64,000 nt of DNA, taken from the NCBI RefSeq assembly GCF_001693515.2, contig NZ_CP042968.1, positions 4,588,001-4,652,000 on the forward strand, in the 5' to 3' direction. Under the pieces are notes generated by a model, which was given only the letters and a program-made list of their open reading frames with translations, was not told the DNA's origin and searched no databases. Shown piece after piece: positions 17,329 through 27,536 of the stretch (positions within the stretch are counted from its first letter, which is position 1; the number at the start of each line of letters is the position of its first letter). A program made the translations under genes and the position numbers. The DNA comes from Bradyrhizobium paxllaeri (GTDB taxonomy: Bacteria > Pseudomonadota > Alphaproteobacteria > Rhizobiales > Xanthobacteraceae).

Positions 17329-17422
17329 GAATACGATCCTAAATCGTAGATTCCATGAGGCGGTGAGCGTGGCCTTTCCGATAAGGTTTGGGTTTCCACA
17401 CTCGAACCCCTCGGAGAGTCAG

Positions 17423-18583
17423 ATGCAAGCATCCACCGTAGCCACGCCCACCGCCGGCCATATTGGCACAATTTTCGTTGCAATCGAACTGAGCCAGCGG
17501 AGCTGGCGGGTCGCGCTGCACAGCCCGGACAAGGACAAGATATCGCACCACAAGCTGGAGGGTGGCGATCATGCCGAGCTGTTGGCGTTGGTGGGTCGGG
17601 TTCGGGAGCGGGCGGCTCGAGCGCTGGGAGGCGTTCCGGCGGTGGCGAGCTGCTACGAGGCGGGCTACGATGGGTTTTGGCTGCACCGGCTTCTGCTGGC
17701 GGCCGGCATCACGAACTACGTGTTTGATCCCGCCAGCATTGCGGTGGATCAGCGGGCGCGGCGGGTGAAGACCGACCGGATCGATGGCGAGCGGATGCTG
17801 CGCACGCTGATGGCGTATCTGCGCGGCGAGCCGCGGGTGGTGCGGATCGTCCGGGTGCCTGCCGCCGAACAGGAGGACGCGCGCCGCGGCAGCCGCGAGC
17901 GCGACCGGCTGATCAAGGAGCAAACCGCGCACACCAACCGGATCAAGGCACTGCTGCGGCTGCGGGGCATGGCGGTCGGGAACCCGCGGCGGCGCGACTG
18001 GCTGAGCTGGCTGGCAACGCAGCGGGATTGGCAAGGCCAGGCGGTGCCGCCGCGGATGCTGAGCGAGATCAGGTCCGAGCACGCGCGGCTGATGCTGGTG
18101 CGCGATCGGCTCGATGCGCTCGCGCAGGAGGCGGCCGCAGCGGAGCCAATGCCTGCGGAAGCCGAGATGACCCGGCGCAGCGAACTGCTGCGCCGGCTCA
18201 AATGTCTCGGCCCGGCGTTCGCGACGACGCTGACCAGCGAGGTGTTCTACAAGGACTTCCGCAATCGCCGCGAGGTCGGGAGTTATTTCGGGCTGACGCC
18301 CAGTCCGTGGCGGAGCGGCGGCATCGACCGCGACCAGGGCATCAGCAAGGCGGGCAACCCGCGCGCCCGCTGTGCCGCGATCGAACTGGCCTGGCTGTGG
18401 CTGCGGCATCAGCCGGACAGCAAGCTGACCCTGGAGTACCGCAAGCGCACGCTCGATGCCGGCAAGCGCATCAAGCGCGTCGCCATCGTCGCCCTGGCGC
18501 GCAAGCTGATGGTGGCGCTGTGGCGCTACCTCACGACCGGTCTCGTGCCGGAAGGCGCGGTGCTCAAGGCCGTAAAGATCTAA
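17423..18583 (+). CDS. IS110 family transposase (DEDD recombinase)
   Basis: This 386-residue protein starts at the ATG at 17423, which has GGAGAG five bases upstream; the open frame extends further up but beyond the element edge. The N-terminal RuvC-like domain shows the acidic set Glu22 (FVAIELSQ), Glu79 (CYEAGYDG), Asp118 and Asp121 (KTDRIDGE); the first is Glu rather than the usual Asp. The C-terminal Tnp_20 domain carries LKCLGPAFATTLTSEV, YFGLTPSP and the serine at 308 in DQGISKAGN, the expected nucleophile. It differs from copy 2 at three residues (Ser/His218, Arg/Gln297 and one Val/Ala near the end). Confidence 0.93.
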   Translation: MQASTVATPTAGHIGTIFVAIELSQRSWRVALHSPDKDKISHHKLEGGDHAELLALVGRVRERAARALGGVPAVASCYEAGYDGFWLHRLLLAAGITNYVFDPASIAVDQRARRVKTDRIDGERMLRTLMAYLRGEPRVVRIVRVPAAEQEDARRGSRERDRLIKEQTAHTNRIKALLRLRGMAVGNPRRRDWLSWLATQRDWQGQAVPPRMLSEIRSEHARLMLVRDRLDALAQEAAAAEPMPAEAEMTRRSELLRRLKCLGPAFATTLTSEVFYKDFRNRREVGSYFGLTPSPWRSGGIDRDQGISKAGNPRARCAAIELAWLWLRHQPDSKLTLEYRKRTLDAGKRIKRVAIVALARKLMVALWRYLTTGLVPEGAVLKAVKI

Positions 18584-18630
18584 ACACTTTCAACGAACGC
18601 GTCAGCGTCGCGGCATCTGCCGCGGTCAGC

Positions 18631-18800
18631 GCGGGATGGATGGTGACCGTGCCACCCTTGGGCCAGCAAACAGGCTGTTTCGTAGATGGGTCTCATCCTC
18701 GTGGCTTCCTCGCCGCATGCATGCGGAATGTGGGTACGGACAACGGTCCGACCGGATATGAGGTGATGCAGTGAGCAACTGCATAAATCGCCGGAAGCCA
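18631..18800 (+). ncRNA. Candidate bridge RNA / seekRNA of IS copy 1
   Basis: The 3' non-coding end can fold into two stem-loops. Loop 1 (stem GGATG 18634-18638 with CATCC 18694-18698) holds CCACCCT at 18652-18658, complementary to the target right side AGGGTGG, and TCGTAG at 18680-18685, identical to the target left side. A CAGC/GCTG hairpin separates them. Loop 2 (stem TGGCTTCC 18702-18709 with GGAAGCCA 18793-18800) holds GGAAT at 18725-18729, complementary to the element's left end ATTCC, and ATATGAG at 18756-18762, identical to its right end. A CGGAC/GTCCG hairpin separates them. Such guide RNAs are established for IS110/IS1111; this instance is inferred from the matches. Confidence 0.75.
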
Positions 18801-18927
18801 GTCCCTGAGCGCACCGACCGCGGCGGCACGCTGCGCTACGCATGGCTCCGCGCGCCGCCGCTCCACCGAACGTAAAAATCACATCCAAGCCCTGTCGGGA
18901 TGCTTGACTCAAAACGCCTCATATGAG

Positions 18928-19010
18928 GGTGGGCAAAGCGAAGCCTGCCCACCATTGACGACACGACTTGAGGAGAGGTGGTGGGCACGCTGCGCTTTGC
19001 CCACCCTACG
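18928..19010. repeat. GGTGGGCAAAGCG palindromic repeat, target of IS copy 1
   Basis: The left arm GGTGGGCAAAGCGAAGC begins at the element edge. The right arm ends in GCTTTGCCCACCCTACG at 19010, whose complement reads CGTAGGGTGGGCAAAGC. The intact right arm therefore shows what the left arm looked like before insertion (CGTAG then GGTGGGC). The repeat fills the gap before the glnS stop codon. Confidence 0.8.
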
Positions 19011-19019
19011 TTCCGTCGC

Positions 19020-20702
19020 TCACCCCTTCCCGCCGACTTCCTTCGCAAAGGTGTCACGCAGGCCGATGGTGCGGTTGAACACCGGCTGGCCCGGCGCGGA
19101 ATCCTTGTCGCGCACGAAATAGCCCTGCCGCTCGAACTGCATCACCTCGCCGGAATTGTCCGATGCGACCGACGGCTCGATGCGGGCGTCGGGCAGCACT
19201 TCCAGCGACTCCGGATTGAGGTCGGCGGCGAAGTTCGCCGCGCTCGGGCTCGGGTTCGAGAACAGCTGGTTGTAGACGCGGATTTCCGCCGGCACGGAAT
19301 CGTTCGCGGAAAGCCAATGCATGGTGGCCTTGACCTTGCGGCCGTCAGGGGCGTTGCCGCCCTTGGTCGCGGGATCATAGGTGCAGCGCAGCTCAACCAC
19401 CTCGCCTGCGTCATTCTTGATGACGCCGGTGCATTTGACGAAATAGGCATAGCGCAGCCGCACCTCGTTGCCCGGCGACAGGCGGAAGAACTTTTTGGGC
19501 GGATTCTCCATGAAGTCGTCGCGCTCGATATAGAGCTCGCGGCCGAACGAAATTTTCCGCGTACCCGCGGCCGGATCGTCAGGATGGTTGACGGCCTTGA
19601 GCTCCTCGACCTGGCCTTCCGGATAATTCTCGATCACGACTTTCAACGGCCGCAGCACCGCCATCCGCCGCTGCGCCGACTTGTTGAGGTGCTCGCGAAT
19701 GCAGAATTCCAGCATGCCGACATCGACCACGCTGTTGGCTTTGGCGACGCCAATGCGCTTGACGAATTCGCGCACCGCCGCCGGCGGCACGCCGCGCCGC
19801 TTCAAGCCGGCAATGGTCGGCATGCGTGGATCATCCCAGCCTGAGACGTGACCGTCGCGGACGAGCTGCGTCAGCACGCGCTTGGACAGCAGCGTATAGG
19901 TCAGATTCAGCCGGGCGAATTCGTACTGGCGCGGCTTTGACGGCACCGGCAGTTTTTCCAAGAGCCATTCATAGAGCGGCCGATGGTCCTCGAACTCCAG
20001 CGTGCAGATCGAATGCGTGATGCCTTCGATGGCGTCCGACTGGCCGTGGGCGTAGTCGTAGCTCGGATAGATCGACCATTTGGTCCCGGTGCGCGGATGC
20101 TCGGCATGCAGGATGCGGTAGAGCACGGGGTCGCGCAGGTTGATGTTGCCGGCAGCCATGTCGATCTTGGCCCGCAGCACGCGCGTGCCGTTCGGAAATT
20201 CGCCGGCCTTCATGCGACGGAAGAGGTCGAGGTTTTCGTCCACCGGGCGGTCGCGGAACGGCGAGTTCTTGCCAGGTTCCGTCAGCGTGCCGCGGTTGAC
20301 GCGGATTTCCTCCTGCGACTGGTCGTCGACATAGGCGTCCCCCGCCTTGATCAGGCCCTCCGCCCAGTCATAGAGCCGGTCGAAATAGTCGGAGGCGTAA
20401 TAGAGATCGGTTCCCCAGTCATAGCCGAGCCAGTGCACGTCGGCCTGGATGGAATCGATATATTCCTGCTCTTCCTTGGTCGGGTTGGTGTCGTCGAAGC
20501 GCAGATGGCACTTGCCGGCGAATTCCTGCGCGATGCCGAAATTCAGGGCAATCGACTTGGCGTGGCCGATATGCAGGTAGCCGTTCGGCTCCGGCGGAAA
20601 TCGGGTCACGATCCGGCTGTGCTTGTTCGAGGTGAGATCGGCCTGGACGATGTCGCGGATGAAATCGCGCCCCGCCTCTGCCGCTACCGGTTCTGTGGTC
20701 AT
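19020..20702 (-). CDS. glnS: Glutaminyl-tRNA synthetase
   Basis: This class I synthetase charges tRNA-Gln. It has 560 residues from the ATG at 20702; a longer frame to 20741 lacks family residues. Motifs are the HIGH box in [28 protein letters not shown], the KMSKS equivalent in TLLSKRVL, and the C-terminal anticodon-binding beta-barrels (from about 345). It is transcribed divergently from gltX with 144 bases between the starts, so the two glutamate-family synthetases share a promoter region. The 3' end abuts the repeat into which IS copy 1 has inserted. Confidence 0.95.
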   Translation of the reverse strand: MTTEPVAAEAGRDFIRDIVQADLTSNKHSRIVTRFPPEPNGYLHIGHAKSIALNFGIAQEFAGKCHLRFDDTNPTKEEQEYIDSIQADVHWLGYDWGTDLYYASDYFDRLYDWAEGLIKAGDAYVDDQSQEEIRVNRGTLTEPGKNSPFRDRPVDENLDLFRRMKAGEFPNGTRVLRAKIDMAAGNINLRDPVLYRILHAEHPRTGTKWSIYPSYDYAHGQSDAIEGITHSICTLEFEDHRPLYEWLLEKLPVPSKPRQYEFARLNLTYTLLSKRVLTQLVRDGHVSGWDDPRMPTIAGLKRRGVPPAAVREFVKRIGVAKANSVVDVGMLEFCIREHLNKSAQRRMAVLRPLKVVIENYPEGQVEELKAVNHPDDPAAGTRKISFGRELYIERDDFMENPPKKFFRLSPGNEVRLRYAYFVKCTGVIKNDAGEVVELRCTYDPATKGGNAPDGRKVKATMHWLSANDSVPAEIRVYNQLFSNPSPSAANFAADLNPESLEVLPDARIEPSVASDNSGEVMQFERQGYFVRDKDSAPGQPVFNRTIGLRDTFAKEVGGKG

Positions 20703-20846
20703 CGACGAGTTCCTGTTAGGGATTGGCGAACCTTCTGCCAAATTCGCCCCTGTGAGCCAAGCCTACTTTGCGGTGGCGGAGGCTTTAGTTATGCACCGTT
20801 CCTGCTATACACCACCGCCAATTCCACACCCCTGTCCTGTCCGGTA

Positions 20847-22271
20847 ATGACTGAACCCGTCGTCACACGCTTCGCCCCCTCGCCCACCGGTTTCCTCCAC
20901 ATCGGGGGCGCCCGCACCGCGCTGTTCAACTGGCTCTATGCCAAGAAGCGTGGCGGCAAGATGCTGCTGCGGATCGAGGACACCGACCGCGAGCGCTCGA
21001 CCGAGCCCGCCATTGCCGCCATTCTGGACGGGCTGAAATGGCTCGAGCTCGATTGGGACGACGACGTCATCTACCAGTTCAGCCGCGCCGCCCGCCATCG
21101 CGAGGTCGCCGAGCAATTGCTGGCCAGCGGCAGGGCCTACCGCTGCTACGCCACCGCGGAGGAGCTTACCGCGATGCGCGAGAAGGCGCGCGCGGAAGGC
21201 CGAACCCGCCTCTATGACGGCATGTGGCGGGACCGCGATCCGGCCGAGGCGCCGGCCGGATCGAAGCCGACCATCCGTCTGAAGGCGCCGCAAACCGGCG
21301 AGACCGTGATCGAGGACCAGGTGCAGGGCCGCGTGGTCTGGCAGAACGAGAACCTCGACGATCTCGTGCTGCTGCGTGGCGACGGCAACCCGACCTACAT
21401 GCTGGCGGTCGTGGTCGACGACCATGACATGGGCGTCACCCACGTCATCCGCGGCGACGACCATCTGATCAACGCCGCCCGCCAGAAGCAGATTTACGAC
21501 GCGCTCGGATGGGACATTCCGAACATGTCCCATATCCCGCTGATCCACGGCCCCGACGGTTCGAAGCTGTCAAAGCGCCATGGCGCGCTCGGCGTCGATG
21601 CCTACCGCGCCATGGGCTATCTGCCGGCGGCGCTGCGCAATTATCTGGTCCGGCTCGGCTGGAGCCATGGCGACCAGGAAATCTTCTCAACCCAGGAGAT
21701 GATCTGCGCCTTCGATCTGCCGGCGATCGGGCGCTCCGCGGCGCGGTTCGATTTCGCCAAACTGGAAAACCTCAACGGGCATTACATCCGCCAGGCGGAC
21801 GACCGCGCGCTGGTGTCCCAGTTCGAGAGCGTGCTGGACTACATCCCCGAAGGGGCCGAGCTGAAGGCAAAACTCAACGACACCACCCGCGAGCAATTGC
21901 TGCGGGCGATGCCGAGCCTGAAGGAGCGTGCCAAGACCTTGATCGAGCTGATTTCCGGCGCCTACTTCATTTTTGCCGACCGTCCGCTGCAGGTTGAACC
22001 CAAGGCCGCCGCCCTGCTGACGCCGGAGACCCGAACCTTGATCGGAAAACTGCGGGCCGCGCTGGAGACGGTCACGGACTGGCATGCCGAGACCACGGAA
22101 ACCGCCATGCGGAATTTCGCGGAGCAGAACAATCTCAAGCTTGGCGCGGTCGCCCAGCCCCTGCGGGTAGCGCTGACCGGACGTACGACTTCACCGGGTA
22201 TTTTCGACGTTTTGGCCGTACTGGGGCGGGAGGAATGCCTGGCCCGCCTCGCTGATCAGGCCGCCGGGTAG
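20847..22271 (+). CDS. gltX: Glutamyl-tRNA synthetase
   Basis: This class I synthetase charges tRNA-Glu. It has 474 residues from the ATG at 20847; upstream in-frame sequence is antisense to glnS and is not part of the gene. The HIGH box is in [21 protein letters not shown] and the KMSKS box is KLSKR at 240-244. The middle contains the alphaproteobacterial [14 protein letters not shown] segment, and the C-terminal helical anticodon domain runs from about 320. It is followed by gltA on the same strand after 159 bases. Confidence 0.96.
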   Translation: MTEPVVTRFAPSPTGFLHIGGARTALFNWLYAKKRGGKMLLRIEDTDRERSTEPAIAAILDGLKWLELDWDDDVIYQFSRAARHREVAEQLLASGRAYRCYATAEELTAMREKARAEGRTRLYDGMWRDRDPAEAPAGSKPTIRLKAPQTGETVIEDQVQGRVVWQNENLDDLVLLRGDGNPTYMLAVVVDDHDMGVTHVIRGDDHLINAARQKQIYDALGWDIPNMSHIPLIHGPDGSKLSKRHGALGVDAYRAMGYLPAALRNYLVRLGWSHGDQEIFSTQEMICAFDLPAIGRSAARFDFAKLENLNGHYIRQADDRALVSQFESVLDYIPEGAELKAKLNDTTREQLLRAMPSLKERAKTLIELISGAYFIFADRPLQVEPKAAALLTPETRTLIGKLRAALETVTDWHAETTETAMRNFAEQNNLKLGAVAQPLRVALTGRTTSPGIFDVLAVLGREECLARLADQAAG

Positions 22272-22430
22272 CCCCTACCTTATGCCGGTTTCGGGCCATC
22301 TTGCGGTGCACAGGGCAATAAGCTAACCCATTTGCCGCCGCCTCTAGACAATCCGGCCTCCCTGCTGTGCCCCGAAAAAAGGCACCGGGGTCAGGCGCGG
22401 TTTTCGTAACGATTTCATCGGGGATCCGCG

Positions 22431-23735
<1,305 letters not shown>

Positions 23736-23761
23736 GCGCCGTCGCCATAGGACAGATTGGA

Positions 23762-23794
23762 AAGCCGGATGCGATCATCGCGTCCGGCTTTTTC
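23762..23794 (+). terminator. Rho-independent terminator of gltA
   Basis: The stem AAAGCCGGATGCG has a near-perfect complement, a five-base loop and a run of T. It starts 26 bases after the gltA stop. Confidence 0.88.
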
Positions 23795-23800
23795 TCATGC

Positions 23801-23880
23801 AGGGTGGGTAAAGCGCGGCGTGCCTACCATTTCTCCGCAAGCGGTGCCGTCTATGGTGGGCACGCTTCGCTTTGCCCACC
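23801..23880. repeat. GGTGGGCAAAGCG palindromic repeat, target of IS copy 2
   Basis: This is a second copy of the repeat family seen at 18928-19010. Its left arm CAGGGTGGGTAAAGCG is diverged. Its right arm CGCTTTGCCCACC ends exactly at the edge of the second insertion element, so both elements occupy the same position in the same repeat family. Confidence 0.78.
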
Positions 23881-24007
23881 CTCATATGAGGCGTTTTGAG
23901 TCAAGCATCCCGACAGGGCTTGGATGTGATTTTTACGTTCGGTGGAGCGGCGGCGCGCGGAGCCATGCGTAGCGCAGCGTGCCGCCGCGGTCGGTGCGCT
24001 CAGGGAC

Positions 24008-24177
24008 TGGCTTCCGGCGATTTATGCAGTTGCTCACTGCATCACCTCATATCCGGTCGGACCGTTGTCCGTACCCACATTCCGCATGCATGCGGCGAGG
24101 AAGCCACGAGGATGAGACCCATCTACGAAACAGCCTGTTTGCTGGCCCAAGGGTGGCACGGTCACCATCCATCCCGC
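24008..24177 (-). ncRNA. Candidate bridge RNA / seekRNA of IS copy 2
   Basis: This is the mirror of the candidate in copy 1, with all four guide segments conserved: plus-strand AGGGTGG at 24150-24156 and CTACG at 24123-24127 for the target loop, ATTCC at 24079-24083 and CTCATAT at 24046-24052 for the donor loop. Closing stems are also kept. An open frame of 110 codons runs through it on the plus strand but has no start signal or protein character. Confidence 0.72.
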
Positions 24178-24224
24178 GCTGACCGCGGCAGATGCCGCGA
24201 CGCTGACGCGTTCGTTGAAAGTGT

Positions 24225-25385
24225 TTAGATCTTTACAGCCTTGAGCGCCGCGCCTTCCGGCACGAGACCGGTCGTGAGGTAGCGCCACAGCGCCACCATC
24301 AGCTTGCGCGCCAGGGCGACGATGGCGACGCGCTTGATGCGCTTGCCGGCATCGAGCGTGCGCTTGCGGTACTCCAGGGTCAGCTTGCTGTCCGGCTGAT
24401 GCCGCAGCCACAGCCAGGCCAGTTCGATCGCGGCACAGCGGGCGCGCGGATTGCCCGCCTTGCTGATGCCCTGGTCGCGGTCGATGCCGCCGCTCTGCCA
24501 TGGACTGGGCGTCAGTCCGAAATAACTCCCGACCTCGCGGCGATTGCGGAAGTCCTTGTAGAACACCTCGCTGGTCAGCGTCGTCGCGAACGCCGGGCCG
24601 AGACATTTGAGCCGGCGCAGCAGTTCGCTGCGCCGGGTCATCTCGGCTTCCGCAGGCATTGGCTCCGCTGCGGCCGCCTCCTGCGCGAGCGCATCGAGCC
24701 GATCGCGCACCAGCATCAGCCGCGCGTGCTCGTGTCGGATCTCGCTCAGCATCCGCGGCGGGACCGCCTGGCCTTGCCAATCCCGCTGCGTTGCCAGCCA
24801 GCTCAGCCAGTCGCGCCGCCGCGGGTTCCCGACCGCCATGCCCCGCAGCCGCAGCAGTGCCTTGATCCGGTTGGTGTGAGCGGTTTGCTCCTTGATCAGC
24901 CGGTCGCGTTCGCGGCTGCCGCGGCGGGCGTCCTCCTGTTCGGCTGCAGGCACCCGGACGATCCGCACCACCCGCGGCTCGCCGCGCAGATACGCCATCA
25001 GCGTGCGCAGCATCCGCTCGCCATCGATCCGGTCGGTCTTCACCCGCCGCGCCCGCTGGTCCACCGCAATGCTGGCGGGATCAAACACGTAGTTCGTGAT
25101 GCCGGCCGCCAGCAGCAGCCGGTGCAGCCAGAACCCGTCGTAGCCCGCCTCGTAGCAGCTCGCCACCGCCGGAACGCCTCCCAGCGCTCGAGCCGCCCGC
25201 TCCCGAACCCGACCCACCAACGCCAACAGCTCGGCATGATCGCCACCCTCCAGCTTGTGGTGCGATATCTTGTCCTTGTCCGGGCTGTGCAGCGCGACCC
25301 GCCAGCTCCGCTGGCTCAGTTCGATTGCAACGAAAATTGTGCCAATATGCCCGGCGGTGGGCGTGGCTACGGTGGATGCTTGCAT
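24225..25385 (-). CDS. IS110 family transposase (DEDD recombinase), copy 2
   Basis: This 386-residue protein is identical to the copy 1 transposase except at three positions. The same acidic set (Glu22, Glu79, Asp118, Asp121), the GISKAGN serine and the GGAGAG-preceded start are present. The gene is full length with no frameshift, so both copies look active. It is convergent with gltA and codirectional with the lpxB cluster. Confidence 0.93.
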   Translation of the reverse strand: MQASTVATPTAGHIGTIFVAIELSQRSWRVALHSPDKDKISHHKLEGGDHAELLALVGRVRERAARALGGVPAVASCYEAGYDGFWLHRLLLAAGITNYVFDPASIAVDQRARRVKTDRIDGERMLRTLMAYLRGEPRVVRIVRVPAAEQEDARRGSRERDRLIKEQTAHTNRIKALLRLRGMAVGNPRRRDWLSWLATQRDWQGQAVPPRMLSEIRHEHARLMLVRDRLDALAQEAAAAEPMPAEAEMTRRSELLRRLKCLGPAFATTLTSEVFYKDFRNRREVGSYFGLTPSPWQSGGIDRDQGISKAGNPRARCAAIELAWLWLRHQPDSKLTLEYRKRTLDAGKRIKRVAIVALARKLMVALWRYLTTGLVPEGAALKAVKI

Positions 25386-25466
25386 CTGACTCTCCGAGGG
25401 GTTCGAGTGTGGAAACCCAAACCTTATCGGAAAGGCCACGCTCACCGCCTCATGGAATCTACGGCG

Positions 25467-26663
25467 CTACGTCTGCCCTCGCCTGGCCTGCCACATCGTC
25501 GCCAGCACGATATCGGCGGCGTGCACGCTGGGCGGCTGATTGCCGGTCGACATGATGCCGTCGATCTTGGCGAAGCCCTCGAGCTGCTTGCGGCGCACGT
25601 CACTGTCGCTCATCACCTCGCGCAGCGCGACTGCGAGTTTTTCCGGCGAGCAGTCTTCCTGGAGGAATTCGGGAATGACGTTCTCGCCGATCACGAGATT
25701 GGCAAGGATCACCGAGTTCACCTTGATCGCGCGGCGCAGGATCCATGCCTCCATGGCGCCGGTGCGATAGGCGGTGACCATCGGTACGCCCGCCAGCGCC
25801 AATTCGAGCGTCACGGTGCCGGACTTGGCCAGTGCCGCGTGCGCGATCCGAAACTTCGCGCGCTTCTCCTGCTCGCCGATCACGACCTGGGGCTGCACCG
25901 GCCAGCCCTTCACGGCCTCCACGACCGTCTCCTGCAGATGCGGCATGGTCGGCAACACCAGCTCGAACGCGGTGCCCTGCTCCTGCAGCCGCGCCACCGC
26001 CTGGCCGAACACCGACATGTGGTGGCGGATTTCGCTGCGGCGGCTGCCCGGCAGCACCAATAGCACCGGCGGCGACTCCGCCCGCCGCACAGCCTCGTCG
26101 GCGTTCGGGCGCAGCGAGGTCAGTTGCTCGGTCAGGGGATGGCCGACATAACTGCAGGGCGGCCCGTGCAGCCGTCGATAGGCCTCGGGCTCGAACGGCA
26201 GCAGCGCCAGCACGTGATCGACATATTTCAGCATCGCCCGCGCCCGGCCCGGCCGCCACGCCCAGACCGAGGGCGATACATAGTCGACGATCGGCAAGGT
26301 CGGATCCTTGGCGCGGACGCGCCTGGCGACGCGGTGGGTGAAGTCGGGGCTGTCGATGATCACGAGAATATCGGGCGCGGCTTCCGCCACCGCGATCGCG
26401 GTTTCCTTGATCAGCCCGAGGATCTTCGGCAATTCCTTGACGACGGCGGCAAGCCCGATGATCGAGAGCTCCTCGATCGGAAACAGCGACTCCAGACCTT
26501 CGCGCGCCATCGCGCGGCCGCCGACGCCTTCGAACTGCACCCCGTCGCCAAGACGCTGGCGCAGCACCTTCATCAGATTGGCGCCGAGGCGATCGCCGGA
26601 CTCTTCCGTCGCGATCAGAAAAATCCTCCGCTCCATCCCGGCGGTTGCGCGAGACGGCGTCAC
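25467..26663 (-). CDS. lpxB: Lipid-A-disaccharide synthase
   Basis: This glycosyltransferase (GT19) joins UDP-diacylglucosamine and lipid X to form the lipid A disaccharide. It has 398 residues. Motifs are FLIATEESGDRLGANLM, the conserved IDSPDFTHRVARRV, DYVSPSVWAWRPGRA, CSYVGHPLTEQL, LPGSRRSEI and SGTVTLELALAGVPMVTAYR. The GTG start overlaps the lpxI stop by four bases (GTGA), indicating translational coupling. The stop codon lies eight bases from an insertion element. Confidence 0.95.
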   Translation of the reverse strand: MTPSRATAGMERRIFLIATEESGDRLGANLMKVLRQRLGDGVQFEGVGGRAMAREGLESLFPIEELSIIGLAAVVKELPKILGLIKETAIAVAEAAPDILVIIDSPDFTHRVARRVRAKDPTLPIVDYVSPSVWAWRPGRARAMLKYVDHVLALLPFEPEAYRRLHGPPCSYVGHPLTEQLTSLRPNADEAVRRAESPPVLLVLPGSRRSEIRHHMSVFGQAVARLQEQGTAFELVLPTMPHLQETVVEAVKGWPVQPQVVIGEQEKRAKFRIAHAALAKSGTVTLELALAGVPMVTAYRTGAMEAWILRRAIKVNSVILANLVIGENVIPEFLQEDCSPEKLAVALREVMSDSDVRRKQLEGFAKIDGIMSTGNQPPSVHAADIVLATMWQARRGQT

Positions 26664-27517
26664 GCTGCCAGCCCCTGGATGAACAGGCCGGCCTTGTCCG
26701 CGGCCTCGATCATGGCTTGCGAGTCCGCTGCTATGGTGTGGCCGGCGATCACGGCGATGCCGGCGAGCCCGGCCTTGGCCGCGCCGTCGATGGTTTTGGC
26801 CCCGACGGTCGGCAGGTCGAAGCGCAAATCCTGGCCGCTCTTCGGCGCCTTCACCAGCACGCCGCGGCCGGATTTGGCCCTGATACGCCCGGCCTCGCGC
26901 AGCCGCGCCACACGCGCCAGCAGCCCGTCGGTGCCCTCAATGTCCTCGACCGCGACCACGTGCCCGTCGATCACGACCACAGCCTGGCCGATGTCGAACG
27001 GCCCGAGCGCGCCGAGCACCTCGCGCCCCCTGGCGATATCGGCGATGGCCGCCGGATCAGGCGCGGCACGGGCAATGTTTCCTTCCGGCATCAGGATATC
27101 AGGCGCGACATCCCTGATACCGACCATCCTAAAGCCCTCCTGTTCGAGGAGGCGGCCGATCCCCGACAGCAGATGATCGTCGCCGCCGCGAAACGCGGCC
27201 AGGACATGGCCGATGACGCGTAGCGTTCCCCAGTCCAGCCTGATTTCCGACAGCGCCGGACGCAGCAGCGTGCCGATGAAGATCAGGTCGCGGCAGCCCT
27301 CGCTGCGGAACAGTTTTGTGGCGCGACCGAACTGTCCGACCGAAATCCAGTGATGGCGGAATCGTTCGACGCGGGCAGGATCGCAGGCGCCGCGCAGCGC
27401 GAACAGCACCGGCGCGATTCCCCGTGCCTTAAGCGAATCCGCGACCGCAAACGGCATCGCGCCGCCGCCTGCGATGACGCCGACCGGTGATGAAATGTCT
27501 GTTGCCGCTGAGATCAT
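26660..27517 (-). CDS. lpxI: UDP-2,3-diacylglucosamine pyrophosphatase LpxI
   Basis: This hydrolyses UDP-2,3-diacylglucosamine to lipid X, replacing LpxH in alphaproteobacteria. It has 285 residues and the DUF1009 architecture. VGVIAGGGAMPFAVAD lies near the N-terminus, and the catalytic Asp234 is in LRFDLPTVGAKTI, equivalent to Asp225 of Caulobacter LpxI. It sits between lpxA (19-base gap) and lpxB (four-base overlap), as expected for this pathway. Confidence 0.94.
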   Translation of the reverse strand: MISAATDISSPVGVIAGGGAMPFAVADSLKARGIAPVLFALRGACDPARVERFRHHWISVGQFGRATKLFRSEGCRDLIFIGTLLRPALSEIRLDWGTLRVIGHVLAAFRGGDDHLLSGIGRLLEQEGFRMVGIRDVAPDILMPEGNIARAAPDPAAIADIARGREVLGALGPFDIGQAVVVIDGHVVAVEDIEGTDGLLARVARLREAGRIRAKSGRGVLVKAPKSGQDLRFDLPTVGAKTIDGAAKAGLAGIAVIAGHTIAADSQAMIEAADKAGLFIQGLAA

Positions 27518-27536
27518 GGCTGCGGCGATCCCGTCA

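Larger units (their letters stand above)
17350..18927 (+). mobile_element. IS110/IS1111-type insertion element, copy 1
   Basis: The boundaries come from comparing this element with the inverted copy at 23881-25458; both are 1,578 bp. The left edge reads CGTAG/ATTCCATGAGGCGG and the right edge CGCCTCATATGAG/GGTGGGC. Subterminal inverted repeats (ATGAGGCG and CGCCTCAT) are set in from the ends, and no target duplication is seen, both typical of the IS1111 subgroup. A transposase gene is followed by a 344-bp non-coding end. AG at both junctions is the likely crossover dinucleotide. The element sits in one arm of a palindromic repeat. Confidence 0.9.
23881..25458 (-). mobile_element. IS110/IS1111-type insertion element, copy 2
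   Basis: This is an inverted copy of the element at 17350-18927, same length (1,578 bp), with scattered silent differences and three amino-acid changes in the transposase. The edges again read CGTAG/ATTCC on the transposase side and ATATGAG/GGTGGGC on the other. It lies between gltA and lpxB, with its left edge only eight bases from the lpxB stop codon, so lpxB is intact but its native 3' end has been replaced. Confidence 0.9.

Noticed and set aside
23896..24228. 110-codon frame in the IS non-coding end
   Set aside because: It has no ribosome-binding site and overlaps the better-supported guide RNA; it is present in both copies only because they are near identical.
24399..26063. 554-codon open frame on the plus strand
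   Set aside because: It is antisense to both a transposase and lpxB, crossing the IS border, so it cannot be an ancestral gene.
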